The notes under the pieces were generated by a model. The model ran no database searches. It was not told the origin of the DNA and worked only from the letters and a program-made list of their open reading frames with translations. Of a stretch of DNA of 64,000 bases, positions 21,176 through 34,734 are shown piece by piece. A program made the translations under genes and the position numbers. The stretch covers positions 45,042,501 to 45,106,500 of the forward strand of contig NC_088921.1 of the NCBI RefSeq assembly GCF_038396675.1, read 5' to 3'. The DNA is from Hydra vulgaris. Lineage: Eukaryota > Cnidaria > Hydrozoa > Anthoathecata > Hydridae. Each line of letters begins with the position of its first letter. Within the stretch, counting starts at the first letter, position 1.

Positions 21176-23700
21176 TCTGTTGGAGTAAGCTTCTCTAAGA
21201 ATAGTGATATGACTGTATCAAAGTTTTCTTCGGATAACTCATAACCGCCACAACCATTGATTAGAAAAGGAGCATCTACTAAACAGATAATTTTTTCAGT
21301 ATTTTATTCATAATTTTTTCAGTTTATCTCCTCGGGAGTAACTGGCCAGCGAAAAATATTCTTCTATTGTTCGTTATTCATACAAATAACTTTGATCCCA
21401 GTTATAGATACATAAAAGTATAAGCACAACATTTAAAAAAATATAATCTAGAATTTATGATTTGTTTAATTTTGTTCACATTCAGTAAAACTTATTAGGT
21501 TTATTACGTTTTTTTCGATTTTTTACATTTTGCTTATATTGCTTTTATTTTAAAGCACTTTTTTGTAAAACAAAACAAAAACTTGAAAACTATGCTTTAA
21601 GTAATATTACCTCCACAGTATATCCAACATTTTTTTTTTTTTATATACAACAGCAACCCAATCATTCACTTTCCATACAAGACAAATTTCTTTTGCAAGG
21701 TAGGCGGTGTCTTCCTCATATTGATTACTATCTTCATTGTATCTGAATACAGTCAACGTTTTCTCCATATCTTATCGTTAATCTGACTATATTCATTATT
21801 TTCTGTAGTCGATTCCACCAGCATACCTTTTCTTTTCAGGTTACTAAATCTACAATAATATCAAAATACAATAATTTCGAATCTTTTTAAACATATGTAA
21901 ACAAACACACAAAATTATAGTCTTCACAGAAATTTTAATTTCATATTTGCAAAAGAACTATTTAACATAATCTCATTTGTAAAAATTTTAATAGCAACAA
22001 CCTTGAAAAATCTTATCTGTTGGCTAATTACATATTGATCTGGCGGAAGTTCCCTTCTAAGCTGCATGTGAACCTGTTCAGGACTCATTTTATTACCTGA
22101 TTCTTCTCCACGAATAAAGTATCTATACAACAGCGCTTTCTATTGATTTAAAAATCTAAAAGAACTTCGAACTGGTAATGCCCAACCTTGCAACACAAAA
22201 ATGTTCATGCAATGTGGTAGTTTGTCTTTAACAGAAACATTGTTAGAGAATGAAGAAATTGGCATATTTAGTAGTGAAGTATTTTCATCTTATGAATAAA
22301 CGAGTTGCGAACTTTATCCAATGATGGTAATGATTTTGGAGATGTATGAAGACCGGATAGCACGTGTTCTTCTAACTCAGCGTTGCTTTCAAATGATAAG
22401 GTACAATTTATTTCAGGGCAAAATCTTAATAAACATAATTGCCTGTCATTTCTTTTCTGTTTTTCCTTGAGTGACTTGTTTTGCTTCATTGAATTATCTG
22501 TTTTGCTTTATGGCAACAACAACTTAATCGAGGGTTGAATTTTAAGATTTCCATACTCTTTTTCATTTCCCCCACCAATATCAAAATAATGCTACATCTT
22601 CATACTCTTCTCACCAAATTCAAATGAATGATAGTTGCTAATGTTCATAATCTTTGGTCCAGTAACTACAGTTTTATCATTGCTAGTTTGATTAATTGCT
22701 ACTTTTCCATCTATAGCGTCAAAACTATAATGCATAGCCTTGTGTATATCTTCAGAAGTCAAAAGATTATTACCATAATCAACGAAATATTATTATTATT
22801 ACAACTGCACAATCCCTGCCACATTGATCTTTTCCACACCAGGGTTCATTATAATCATATCTCAGCAATTTTATGTCTCTCTCTCTCTTTGCATTCATTG
22901 TGCAATTCTTCAGCTGAATGATTTCCCTGATAGCAGCCGGCATTATCAGATCTGGTAAACATCTTCTTGTATGAGGTTGATCAGTTCTAAATTGTTTTAA
23001 AACAGCAGTAGCTAACGAAACAACATCACCTATTCTCTGATTACATATATACAAATTAAACACGCTTGAATAACTTTCCAGCTATTTTTATAAAGAATAT
23101 ATCCACATGTAAACTCATTCCTTTCTTGCCAAAATACTCTCTTTGACCCTCTCTCTATCAATCCGGAAGAATTTTTTGACAAAAATCTTTAATCTAGAAA
23201 GCAGTTTCATCAATTAATTGCTTAAAAGCTTCAATCTTTGCCTTTTGCTTTTGAGAATCTCTCATCAGATGTTTTATGTAGTTGAATACATCCTTTATAG
23301 CAATTTCTAAATCATAAATAATGAATCGAATAATGGTACATAATTGTTTTCGCTGCAACTTTTTTGATAGAACATGATAGCGTGGCTAAATTTTGTCGTC
23401 AGTATTGCATGCGCTATCTTTTGCTCTTTACCGCTGTCGTATTTCAATTTGATTATTCCAAAAAGCAACACCATGCAAAATACCGCTTGTAAATATAAAG
23501 TCTAAGTAATGCTCACACTTTGTTTGATCAAGACTAGATCAAACAAACATTTTCTTCTCTGGAAATGCCAACCTTTTATTAGATGCATGCCATGATTGGT
23601 CTTTTCATCGGCTTTATATAAAGCAGTTTCTTGTTTTAAATGAGTAAAACACAGCCTTGCATTAAATAAAAATATTTGATTGTATCACTTTGACATTGAT
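21176..23700 (-). pseudogene. Decayed copy of an unnamed gene family with DDE-like motifs and a C2H2 finger
   Basis: Minus-strand fragments, in order but in changing frames: REYFGKKGMSLHVDIFFIK (about 23085-23140), RSDNAGCYQGNHSAEELHNE (22905-22955), RYDYNEPWCGKDQCGRDCAV (22812-22870), SEDIHKAMHYSFDA, ISNYHSFEFGEKSMKM (about 22600-22640), a C2H2 finger CPEINC...HVLSGLH (22350-22440), SPEQVHMQLRRELPPDQYVI (about 22020-22095), VWKVNDWVAVVYKK (about 21645-21690), and LVDAPFLINGCGGYELSEEN (about 21220-21285). At least four frameshifts and several stops are present; one shift falls in a GA microsatellite (about 22870-22885). The layout D(VDIFF), D(SDNAGCY), D(GKDQC.RD) suggests an RNase-H-like transposase; the name is unknown to me. 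It does not look functional. Confidence 0.55.
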
Positions 23701-23888
23701 AAGACAACATGTATTAGTGACGCCTTTAAAGCGGGAGATTTTTTTCCTTTTATATTTAGATGGTGAAGATAAAAGCATGTTTTTGGAGGACTCCACGCAG
23801 CACCAAAGGTATACTGGTAAAAAGCACATAGTTGTTCATCCTTTTCAAGAATTCTTTTAAGCCTATTTGCAATTCCTTATTATTGTTG

Positions 23889-23955
23889 ATGGACTTCCCA
23901 AACAATAATAATTGTTTGGGAAGTCCATTGTCTTCCCAAACATTATTATTGTTGG
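23889..23955. repeat. 18-bp perfect hairpin plus third partial copy
   Basis: ATGGACTTCCCAAACAAT (23889-23906), loop AATA, exact reverse complement (23911-23928), then another TCTTCCCAAACATTATTATT in the first orientation. Confidence 0.85.
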
Positions 23956-23959
23956 ATCG

Positions 23960-26400
23960 CATGACCTAAAAACAATTTTTTAAACAACTATTAGGTGTGT
24001 CATTTAAAGTATTTTTTGTAATCTGATTCTTACTATTCACAAAAAATGTTCACAAGTTTGAAATATATTGTTATTGTTATTAATATAGAATATTGCAAGA
24101 GTGTGATTAATTTAGTGATTATTAAAAGAGTGGGGAATTAATTAAAAGAGCCATTTCTTTTTTTTTCAAAGAGCTTTATCTCAAAATCTTGCTGCAGAGT
24201 AGTTATAAAGTATGTCATTATAAAAATTATATTACAGTCTGCGTACATTTAAAAAACATAATTACCTTTAAGTTAATTAGGTGTTTCTTGACATCAACAT
24301 CTCCCAGCTGATGAATGTAAAACATATTGTTTACAATTTTATGTTTTTTGAATAATCCACAATTTCCTTTTGAAAACTAACAACAGTTTTCATAAAAAAT
24401 TATGTTTTGTTCTATACTCAACTAAAAATAAGTTCCATTTATGCAGCCATTCATTTCTCAATAACAATAATAATATATCTACTCTGTTAATGTTAATTTT
24501 CGTTATAATAAAATTAGGAAATTTTGATGGTAAAATAAATTGTTTTATGACAATCGCTCATTAACTAGTTTTTCCATAATTGTGATATTGGAGATTCTTC
24601 GATTCTTTCAATCACCACAAGTTATTTGCTTATGACGTAAGTTTAACTAATTCTCTTCTGATCGTATATTGTATTTTATTATTATTAATTTTAATTGTTA
24701 TGATTTCTATATCATAGTCAGAAACGTTTAAATTTTTTCCAAACATTAGGTGCAATATTTTTTGTTACTCTAAATGCTAATTTTGAAAGATAGAAGTTTT
24801 ATCGTGCTGCCGAACGAAAACCGATCCGAATACCTCATCTGTGCGTCCTAGAAAATATCTCTTCGTACTAAATCATTTTTCATAAAATTTCAATTCTTTG
24901 TACCTTCAATTGTGACTTAATATCTGAGTTTTGCGTGAGTTTTTTTAAACTATGTTAGGATCATGTTATATTGACAATTTAATATGATCATATTTTTACA
25001 AAACTTAACGCCTCTGCCATATTGGGTCATTTTGTAAGTATACAACAACTTTTTTTTTCAATTTCAAGCCTTAATATATGAATAGGTCTTAGGTATCACA
25101 TAACTTTCTTTCCATTTTTAGACTCAATACCTACGATACTTACAAATTCTGCAAAAAAAATCGTGTACAACACTTCGCTGTTAGAAACAACTCTTGAAAA
25201 TTTGATAATTAGCCAACTGCACAGTGTCACGCATCGTTTTATATTTTTTGGAGAGAGCTTTTGGGTTACGTTTGATATTAGCTACAAAAGTTATGTGCAA
25301 CTTCTTGCCTTGTTAAAAAAATGGTTTCAAAGTTGGCAAAAACTAAATTTCCAAAAATTTTTAAAAAATCTCTAAACTTTAAACCTAGGTTCCGAATAAA
25401 CGAATTATTTTTGAAAACTTTTTCTTTCCCCAACAGGTTTTCTTTATATTCTGGTCAATAAATAAAAAATTCTAGCAGTTTGGAGGGGGTTACTTCCTCT
25501 GACTTCCTGATTCTTAAAAAAAATGACATAAAAGTTAAAGGTAATTTGCTTAGCTTTTTTTTTAAGTTAGCTTTTACGTCGCTAATTTTTTTATAAAATT
25601 AACTTTTTAAAACCCCATTATTTTAGAATGAGGCAAACCACATTATTTCAGTTGGGACAGGTTTTTTAGATTCTTATAGAATGATACAAAATTTCTGTAA
25701 AAAAAGAATTAGCTTCGCGAAGAAAGTCTAAGCTAAAAAGTCCTAGCTCTAGAAAAATAAGTTTAAACTCGTTGAAATTGCATTTTTTAAATGCATTTCT
25801 TACAAGATGTAAATATAGATATTTAAAATATTTTCATAAATTAAAATAAAAATTATCTATTATTTATGTATGTAATGAAAATTAAAATGAATGGTTTTGT
25901 ATTTAGGAAGAAAATCAAGTTTTAATAATGATAAAATTTTAATGACAAAAAAAAGCTGTTTTCAGTCACTTTCAGACATAAATTAACGTTTAAATTTATT
26001 ACTTCAGAACTTATTTTTTATACCATTAGAATCATAAGTAACTGTAGAAAATAGTTAGCTAAAAACGTTATTTAAACCACTGTACAGGGGGATGCAGGAG
26101 GCATTTTTCAAGGATGTTTCTACTTTTGTTTGCAAATCACGTTGTTTGTACCTTAAATTGAAGTTATTTTTGTTCAGAGACTAATTACAAATAATCAAAT
26201 AGCAAACCCATGGCATAATCACAATACAATTTAGACAAATTAGTCTCAATAAATTACGTCAAACGTCTGTTAATTTATTTAAATTAAACAATTTGTTAGA
26301 GTATTGATTAATAAATTTTAAATAACCTAGGTTATAAAATACTAAATAAAAACGTTTTGGTATAAAATGAGTCTGAAAAAAGCAAGATCTCATTCAGATA
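23960..26400. other. Intergenic sequence, no recognised gene
   Basis: About 2.4 kb, AT-rich. A word at 26083-26125 (GGGGGATGCAGGAGGCATTT) matches in reverse the block at 28458-28492, suggesting the edge of a dispersed repeat. No coding segment I can defend. Confidence 0.45.
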
Positions 26401-26470
26401 ATAAGAGATAGATATTTTTTGTTGAGTCTACAAAGAGAAAAAATGTCTATCTTTAGAGAAGAAGAATTCA

Positions 26471-27654
26471 TTGGTTCATCTGATCAAAGCCTTTGTGAAC
26501 CCTGGATTTAGTCTGAACCTGAGTTCTTATCCGTCTGGAATATGCAAAAGCTGCAAGTTAAAATTATATTTAAAACAGAAAGTTAAAGCTATCAGTAAAG
26601 TTGTGGAGACTTCCTGGATAAATGGTCGTGATCAAGTTTATAAGTTAGGAAGAATTAAACAAGAAGATGGCAACTACAACTGTGCTACTAACTGTCCTTG
26701 TATTCGTCATCCTTGCAACAACAAAAAAAACTTTTCAAAATCTTCACGCCTTAATTACTATAAAGAATCAAAATATCGCTGAAATATCTGTTGTTGATGA
26801 TGTTGTGTTGTTGGTAAAAAAATAAAACTTGCAACAGTAGGAAAAGCTCTTCATAATAATTTATACAGAGACCGATCACCTATAAGGCATACAAAAAGTG
26901 AAACAATCATGAACTTAAAGATAAACCATAATCTTCTAAAGTGTGCAGTGTTAAGAATAATGAAGGTGATAAGAAAAGACGTTGGACAATCTGGAAGACA
27001 GGAGAATACCTGGATAATTAAGGAGATAAGATCAGTATAAGATTTTCAACCAAGGAATCAGAAGTACACTAGGGTCAACAAAGTGACTATTTTGGGCGTA
27101 GTTTGAAACGTAGAAGGAGTCATAAAAATCAGAAAACACTTTTCCAACTACTTCAACTCAATCAATTAAAGTTTACCTTGGCTTCTGACCTCAAATTGAT
27201 CAACATCACCCAAGGATTATCAGTAAGTACCTTATTTCTTTATCTTGACTTAATATGCAATGTAAATTTTAAATAAGCAATATCTATAAGTTATTTTCTA
27301 TAATAAAGGGTTTCGGTGGAAAATAATCGTGTTGCTATTGTGATGGGCCGATGGACAAAAAAGGAGTTCAAAGGACTTTCGGATCACTAGCATATTAGTT
27401 CGAAAAATATTTGATAACAAAGCTTGTATGCAAACGCATTTTAAAAATGAAATCCATGTTTGTTGGACAAGAAATTGACTGAGAAAATTATCCAAATAAT
27501 TTCACCACCTGAATATCATATTTGTGAACACCATGTTAGTGAAAATATTGATCTCGTCTTCACTGAAAAAAATCTAAAGGAGTTTCTTGAAAAGAAAATG
27601 GTTATCAGGCATGGCTTTAGTGATGGTAGACTTTTGACTGAGTCAAAGTTTTAG
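26471..27654 (+). pseudogene. Coding-like relic, unrecognised
   Basis: The open frame 26471-26782 encodes 103 residues with clustered cysteines (YPSGICKSCKLKLYLKQK, then NCATNCPCIRHPC), which look like a zinc-binding pair set. Further on, HFSNYF / LASDLKLINITQGLS-like words appear near 27140-27225, followed by a GTAAGT. A frame at 27460-27654 (KKLTEKIIQIISPPEYHICE...) follows. The pieces lie in different frames with stops between, and no complete gene model works. I infer a decayed multi-copy gene or transposon-borne gene and give no function. Confidence 0.35.
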
Positions 27655-28479
27655 GATCTGTGGACGAAATGAAAATTTATTCTCCAATTGAATATTTAGA
27701 ATGTATTGAAACCCTGAGGAGGTTCAAAGAAGAAGTATCATTGCTTTTAAAATTGTTTTGAACACTTTTTTGAACGTTTTTAAGTAAATAAATACAATTA
27801 GGGGACTATTGATCTACCATTCTAATTAAAATTTAGAGACTCGATTATGTTAATACTATTATTTTCAGCAAGTTATTGTTTCGTTAACTATTGTTTGATT
27901 TAGTTGCTAAATGCTGCTTTGGCATGATGTTTCATTTAAAAAAATATGCCCATGATGTATTCGTAATGAAAATTTCTCTTCGATGTAATTTTCACATAAT
28001 CAGATTCTATCTCAAAAATCTCTCGTTAATCAGAAGATCCCGCTCTGTGTTACATTAGAACAAACATTTGAAGCAATGTATAGAAACTTAAACGAGACAC
28101 TGAAAAGGCTCGTTGTCTGAGAAAAACGTCTATCACGGTGAAAAGCTAAGAGCTCTGGTTGTTAAATACAATTCAACGAGATTGTAAGATAATTTTTCAG
28201 TATGTTTAGATTGAAAAAATACAAAATCTTTTTTGTAACATATTATAATATTTAAAATACTGTTTGTGGCATTTTATTTGTTTAAATTTGTTATCGGAGA
28301 TTTATTTATGTTTTGTGTGTGTCAGTAGAGACGGAAAATTTGTTACATTTTCAATAGATTTTTGACAAGAAGATAATTGGAACTAATATTTTGGTACAAA
28401 AAAAATGGCAAAAAATCACGGTAATCAGATTACTAGGGCAGGAATACCCTTTAAAAACGCCCCCTGCATCCTCCAGGTT

Positions 28480-28760
28480 GAGGGAAAGTAATTTTTGAAA
28501 AAAAAAAAATCTTTTATCTTGAATTAAATCAGAAATTGTAACTAGGTTTCAAATTTAATAAAAATTTATTTTGACGCTCAAAAGATACGGTCACATAATA
28601 TTTAGAACCCCCTCATTTTTTTGAAAGTTTTTAATAATTAGAAAAAAGGTCAAAAATAAAAAAAGGTGCGGTTTTTAATTCCTTTTTAAGGATTTATGTT
28701 TCCTGCCAACCTTCTCGAAAGAGTGGTTTAAAAAAATCTGAAGTAAAATTAACTTCAACC
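28480..28760 (-). repeat. Dispersed repeat R2, copy in unit 1
   Basis: Reverse-oriented homologue of 17020-17270 (shared words GACGCTCAAAAGATACGGTC, CCCCCTCATTTTTTTGAAAG). It begins with a GC-richer block, CGCCCCCTGCATCCTCCAGG. Confidence 0.6.
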
Positions 28761-29019
28761 TCTAAAAAAGTGGACTTTTACACTTATTTTTGCTTCCGAG
28801 AGCGTGTCACAAAGTTTCTTTAAAAAATCCTACTCTAATTATATTTTAAAGTAAATTATGTAATTTTTGATTAATGCTAAGTTTAAAAATTTATTCATTT
28901 TTTAATATTCACGGTTGTTCAAATTTAAAATCGCGTTTTTTTGTGAAGATAAATTTAATCTATTCTATTTTTTTTTTAAACATACAATTACAAAATTATA
29001 TCATATGAAATAACGAAGT

Positions 29020-31656
29020 TTTCCTCCTTAATTTACATGCCACCCTCACTTGCAATCAAGATGTCTGGGTTATTTAAGTGCTTGGAATATGGTGGAGTTA
29101 TCAAAACAAGAACTGCAGACAATATCTTTTGAAGTTGTCCATTCTAAGACAATTTCACTTTTTGAATAAACCAACACCTTCAGTTCAGTAGTTCTCTAAT
29201 AATGCGCTGATGTGGTATTTCAATAGATCTATTAAAAAGATTTTCCTCCTTGACAGGTTTTTTTCTCTCTACCGATTTTTAGAAGCCATTTAAACAATTC
29301 TCAGATTTCATAATGGGTAGTATTTGTCTAAATCCCCACCAAAAAAAATGATTTTTCTGTTTGCTGTTGCAAAAATATGTTTACAATGTCATAATGTTAA
29401 TAATGTCAGTGTTATCTTGTAATAAACTGTTTAAAACACATGCTTCACAAAAAGTTTATTATAAAAATTATAATAAACTTATAAAAATTATAATAAACTT
29501 TTTGTGTGTAATAACTTTTTCCTGTCTATAAAAACAAAACTTGAAAAAAAAAAAAAAAAAAAAGTTAAATTCATTTTTGCAAAAATGCATTCATTGATGC
29601 TAGTGAACTTGATTTAGAGGTTGAAATAGAGTCGCGTGTAGAATGAGTTTATCAAAAGAAATGAACCGCAGGGGAACTTGCATTTGATGACATACAAGAG
29701 AATCCTCTTAATTTTGTTCTGACAGATTGCGGTCTGATTTGCATAGCTTTGCTGTAAACTTTGATGGGCTCTCAAAAACACGAGATGAATTTGTAACGAG
29801 TACTAGTGACGGTGATTCAAAAAAATCAATTTCAGCCTTAAGAGTTGAATACTTTAACAAAAGCTGCAGAAAATGAAAATGACAGAGATTTTTAGAACTT
29901 TGAACGTTTTGTAGGGTCTTGAATAAATGTTAAAAATGTTGCTATAGTATTTCATGCAAATATTCCTTAAATGCAACCGCTTATTCAAATCTGTTTCAGG
30001 TTAACGAATATCTTATGACACTTGTATTCTTAAGTGAGTTGTGAATGGACATTTAGTTAATTAAAAGTTGTCTAAACTATGCTGCGTTCCTCACTAGTTA
30101 ACAACAAGCTTGAGACATTTATGTTGATGTCAATCGAGAAGGACATTTTTGAATCAATTTCTTGGATTCAGTTGACGACATGTTTGTGTAAAAATTCACT
30201 AGAGTTATCAAAGATGTTGCTTCTATAAATTATGTTAAGAAATTGCAATCAGTTACATTATAATTACCATTTCACCACAGTTACACCACATGATTCACCA
30301 CAGTTACACCACATGATTCACGAGCCACTTTTGATTTTTGTTTATCTTGAGTGAGTTAAAGTATTAACCATCATAACAAAGTTCATTATGTTATTATAAT
30401 TATTATTGTTATTATTATTATCACTTTCTGTATAACTATCATGTACATCAATTATATTATGCATTTGTAACACGACAGACTGATTTATATTGTAAGCCTG
30501 AATGAGTTTTGAACTTTTAAAGTGAACCATAACTTTACTTATTCAAATTTAAAAAATGCCTGATTTTTTTTTTATAAAAAAGATGTTTTTAAAAATGAAA
30601 AAATCAAAAATATTATACAAGCTTAAACAATTGGGCAATTGACTAGTGACTAGCAAGCAATATTCGTAATAATAAAGACAGCGGTTTGGCCACAAGAATC
30701 GCTAGCTAAACAAGCAAGCGACAACTGGTATCAGTTTAGCCATCAGGATCGCTTTCTAAAAAGCTAGTGATTAATTAGAAAAAATTCACATTACATTATT
30801 ACTTGTTCCCGTTATATTACATTATTAGTATTATAACAAAATATTAACAAAATCATTTACTATTATAGTTGTAGACAACTTAGTAAATTAAATTGACACA
30901 AGCCCCATTATATAAATTGCCAGGGTTTTTTATATACTTAAATATATATTTCAAGTTTATATTTAAGTATATAAAAAGACAGCGCCTTTAAGATTTTGAT
31001 TAACTTTTTAAATTAACTTTAACACTGCGCTCTCCTAGTTTTAAACCGTAAAAGCTATAAAATAATATTTTATAGCTCTACTATAATATTATAGGCGGTA
31101 AAAGCTATATCATAATATTATAACATGTCTACTGCTACCCACAGAGTTTTTTCATCTCATTTTATTGGCGGGAAAAAGCGCACTAGAACAAAACTGTCAC
31201 AAAAAAATTGTCACAAAAAAACACATTGTCACAAAAAAACTATTGATAGCAGTGGTTTAGTTGAAAACACCATACACAAAAAATAATGTTAATGAAAAGC
31301 ATCACATTCCCTAAAGGAAAATTTGCGGCAAAGTTTAAATAACTAAAACTTAACAAAACTAAATTAAACAATGATTAGACGCAACAATGAAAGCTACAAA
31401 GTATTGTTAAGTTCATAATAGACAAATTCAAACGTAGCAGTCTAATTTAAATCTCATATTGGTATTGAAAGTTATAAATTGTTCAAAGTCTTTTTTAATA
31501 TTTTTGACCAAAAAATATTTATTGCCATAGACACAAATGAGTTTTTATTCTGGGGAACACAAGAATCTCACCACAAAACAATTTGATTAATTGATATATT
31601 AGGACAGTCTTGAATAATTAACTTTTAATTATTTTAATTTATTTTTTATTTGATTA
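29020..31656. other. Unit 1 sequence between R2 and the hAT element
   Basis: Mostly AT-rich with local structure: an inverted repeat at 29448-29507, a 20-A run at 29544-29563, two tandem copies of a 23-bp word TTCACCACAGTTACACCACA... at 30271-30320, a related pair of GTTTGGCCACAAGAATCGCT-like words at 30683-30765, a palindrome at 30934-30978, and three TGTCACAAAAAAA words at 31195-31250. Coding-like scraps near 29585-29870 could not be assigned. The same holds at +7,642. Confidence 0.5.
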
Positions 31657-31664
31657 GTTTATAC

Positions 31665-34429
31665 CAGTGGTCGGCACCATATTTCCAAAGGAGCCCACTT
31701 GCAAAATTCTTGTTTTAGTTGCGGCCCACAGTAATAAATAAATTATATATAAAATAGGTTGTATTACCTATATAACAGAATATAGTATAGAATTAGATTA
31801 TAGAACTAATAATTGTATCAATACAAAATACATACTTAAGAAAAAAAACACATAAAACACAATTAAAAATTTTTTTAAAAGTATTTTGTTGTTGCAGCTA
31901 GCACAAGGTCATTCAAATGAGTGTCAGTCAGTCTTGTTCTGTAAACATTTTTTATTATTTTCATGGCTGAGAATGTTTGTTCGCATTGGTAACTAGTGCC
32001 ATACATACAGATAAGTCTATTTGCATGTTTTTTAAGAACTGGAAAACGTTCCTTCATGAAAGCATGCCAGAAAATAATTAAATTTTCACAAAAAGTGCCA
32101 TCTTCATCTTTTTTTGGTGCCTTTCTTCTCAACTCGTCGTCACATTGAAAGTTAATTAGTTCATCCTCTGCTTTTAAAATTTCAGCTTCTTCAAAGTCCT
32201 TTAGAATACTAATATCATTCATATCAAAGTCATATGGATAACACAAAAAAACCATATGTTTTTTTAAGTCTTTAAATTCATAAAATCTGTTTTCAAATTG
32301 ATCATACAGAGCAGTCACTATTAATGAAAATGACGATAACATTTCCCTTGATGGTTGACATTCATTTAAAGTAGGAAAATGAGTACAACTACCAGATGCA
32401 AATTGAGTTTTGTACAAATTAAGTTTTGTCTTCATCACAGTGATGTGGTTGATCAAATCACAAACCTGCACACGGCGGCCTTGTAATCTGTTATTCAGAA
32501 CATTGAATTGTACTATGATGTCGCAAAGGAAAGCCAGTTTACACTTAAACTTTTCAATAGATATTGTAATGAATGAAAATTTTTGAGTTTCCATGAACTG
32601 CAGTACACTTGGCAAACACTCCCAAAATCTGTTAAGAATATTTCCTCTTGATAGCCACCTAACCTGCAAAAAATAGACAAACATTTATTTTTGATTGTAA
32701 TGGTAATTTATTTATTTTTTGTCTATATACCTCTGAATGAAGAAGAAGATCACCATGTTCATCTTCATTTTGTTCCATTAGCGCACAAAATTGACGCCGT
32801 TTGAGTGCATTGGAGCGTATGTGATTGATTGTTTTTACTACAGCTGTCATTACATCATCAATTGTCGCAACTTTAGCGCACAGTGCTTCCTGGTGTATCA
32901 CACAGTGAAATGAAATAAATTTGTTAGGAAACTCACCACTATTTCTCAGCAAAGTAACAACTCCTCGAATTCTTCCAATCATAGCAGGAGCGCCATATGT
33001 GACAACTGAAGATATTTTTTGAAGAGGCACTTTCCTATTTTTTAATATTTTGAACAATTTGTGATAAATGTCTTGTCCAGTTGTAGTTGTTTCCAGTGGT
33101 TTAATTCCAAGCAGTTCTTCAAATAAACAACAATTCGTAGTGATAAAACGTGCATAAACACAGAGTTGTGCTTTACCGACAAGGTCAGTAGACTCATCGA
33201 GAGCGATACTCGCAAATTCAGCTTCTCACAGATTGTTTAACAGTTGTTCATAAACATTAACAACCATTTTCTCAATTTTTCGAGTAACTGTACGCGCGGA
33301 CAATTGCATACTTTGAAATTTGTCATGAATTTTTTTATCATTTGGGAAAAGAAATTTTGATGCTTCAATCATGCATTCTTTGATTATTTCACCATCAGTA
33401 ATAATTTCAGGTTTTTTGCTAATATCCATGACACCATATTAGAGGCACGAGTTTCACAATCAACACTGCTAGACATTTGTTGAAACAAATTTTTCCGTTT
33501 TTCTAAACAGCTTTTCAATGAGTCGTATTTTATTTTTCTGGTTGTTGAATCAAGAGGATATTTAGTATTGTACAATTCATGTTTTGATACGAAATGACGT
33601 TCAAGCTTGGTTCCTTTCATTTCACCAACAGTCTCATTACATATTAAACATAGAGCATTGTTACTTGGTCCCTCAGTGAAGAAATAAATCAGCTCCCATT
33701 TTTCATTCGACTGACGTGCATATTTACGCTTCGCTTCATGTTTACCTGGCATATCTTTGCAAGTTAATGTGTGTATTTATCAGAGTTGCAACTTCCGAGT
33801 AAAGCATCCAAACTCGATAACCGGTTACTCGATAACTGGTTATACTCGAGCAATTTTTGGTTATTCAATTTCCAAATATTGCGTCTTAAAAAACCGGTTA
33901 TTTAAAACAATAAAGATTTGCCGACTATTTCTTTTATAATACTTATTTCGTAAAAAATCTAAACAATGTAGTATTTTTATTCAAGAAAAGTACGAAAAAC
34001 ATTCTAAAGACGATAACTTTTACCGCTGGTATATTTGATATGAAATAGTTTTTACAGCGTTAAATTAATTAAATTGTTGTTTGAGATACTTCATCTGAAC
34101 AAATTCGAATGTTCTAATTATTTTTGACGTGCTTTTCGAATGTTTTTATTTTTGTAGAGTAATTTTTTAGCATGATTTAACTTTTAAGTATAAGGATCTT
34201 ATTTGAAGTCTTAAAGTGCTACAGTGTTAGAGTGCATTAAAATTATTTTTTTACTATGCCTAAAATGACAAGATTTGGTGTTAGGGAGTATTTTATAAGG
34301 AGGCTTTATAATTTTTACAGCCTGGAAAACAACTAAAAGGCCCACAACTACACTACTTTGTATATTATGCAGTTAGGTGGCTTGGGACCCACAAATTATG
34401 TACAAAGGCCCACAATTTGCCGACCTCTG
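31665..34429 (-). mobile_element. hAT transposon with 8-bp target duplication, copy 1
   Basis: 2,765 bp. Ends CAGTGGTCGGCA (left) and TGCCGACCTCTG (right) are 11/12 inverted matches of the hAT/Charlie-type CAG..GGTCGGCA terminus. Flanks GTTTATAC (31657-31664) and GCTTATAC (34430-34437) form an 8-bp duplication with one mismatch. Subterminal 'GGCCCACA' words occur near both ends. The transposase gene inside is dead, so the element is non-autonomous now. Confidence 0.9.
31875..33752 (-). pseudogene. hAT transposase pseudogene (ZBED5/GTF2IRD2-like), copy 1
   Basis: Minus strand from ATG 33752. A BED zinc finger comes first (CLICNETV ... LERHFVSKH, residues about 34-58). Next are the nuclease segments IALDESTDLVGKAQ and VVTYGAPAMIGR, the CVIHQEALC motif, and the C-terminal hAT dimerisation region YGTSYQCEQTFSAMKIIKN ending at 31875. 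A 67-bp GT-AG intron (32664-32730) joins LLLHSE to VRWLSRG. Three lesions: a frameshift around 33430, an in-frame TGA at 33226-33228, and TAT at 32995-32997 where the family has the catalytic Asp of the 'TDGAP' motif. It cannot make active enzyme. Relatives include transposase-derived vertebrate genes such as ZBED5 and GTF2IRD2. Confidence 0.9.
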
Positions 34430-34734
34430 GCTTATACAGACAACTTGCAAGTTCATTTGCACCTCTACCAACCATAAATTCATTCCAAAGTGCACAATAA
34501 GTTTTGTTATTAAATGAACAGTGGGCTATGAAATTATAACAATTTAATTTTCTTTTATAATAGAATGCATAATAATTGGAAGGGGAAATACACTAAATAG
34601 CTACTGTGATTATTATTATTTAGCTTGTATTAAAAATCTCCATTAAAAAACCTTAGAAATTGCTGATCACAAGCTGTTGTCAATCTATTTTGAAAATAAG
34701 ATTTTTTTTAAAATCAATTAACTTTCAGAAAAAA

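Noticed and set aside
30342-30530. 62-residue open frame with poly-Asn (also at 37984-38172)
   Set aside because: Driven by a TTA/ATT-rich run, no domain, and present twice only because of the tandem duplication.
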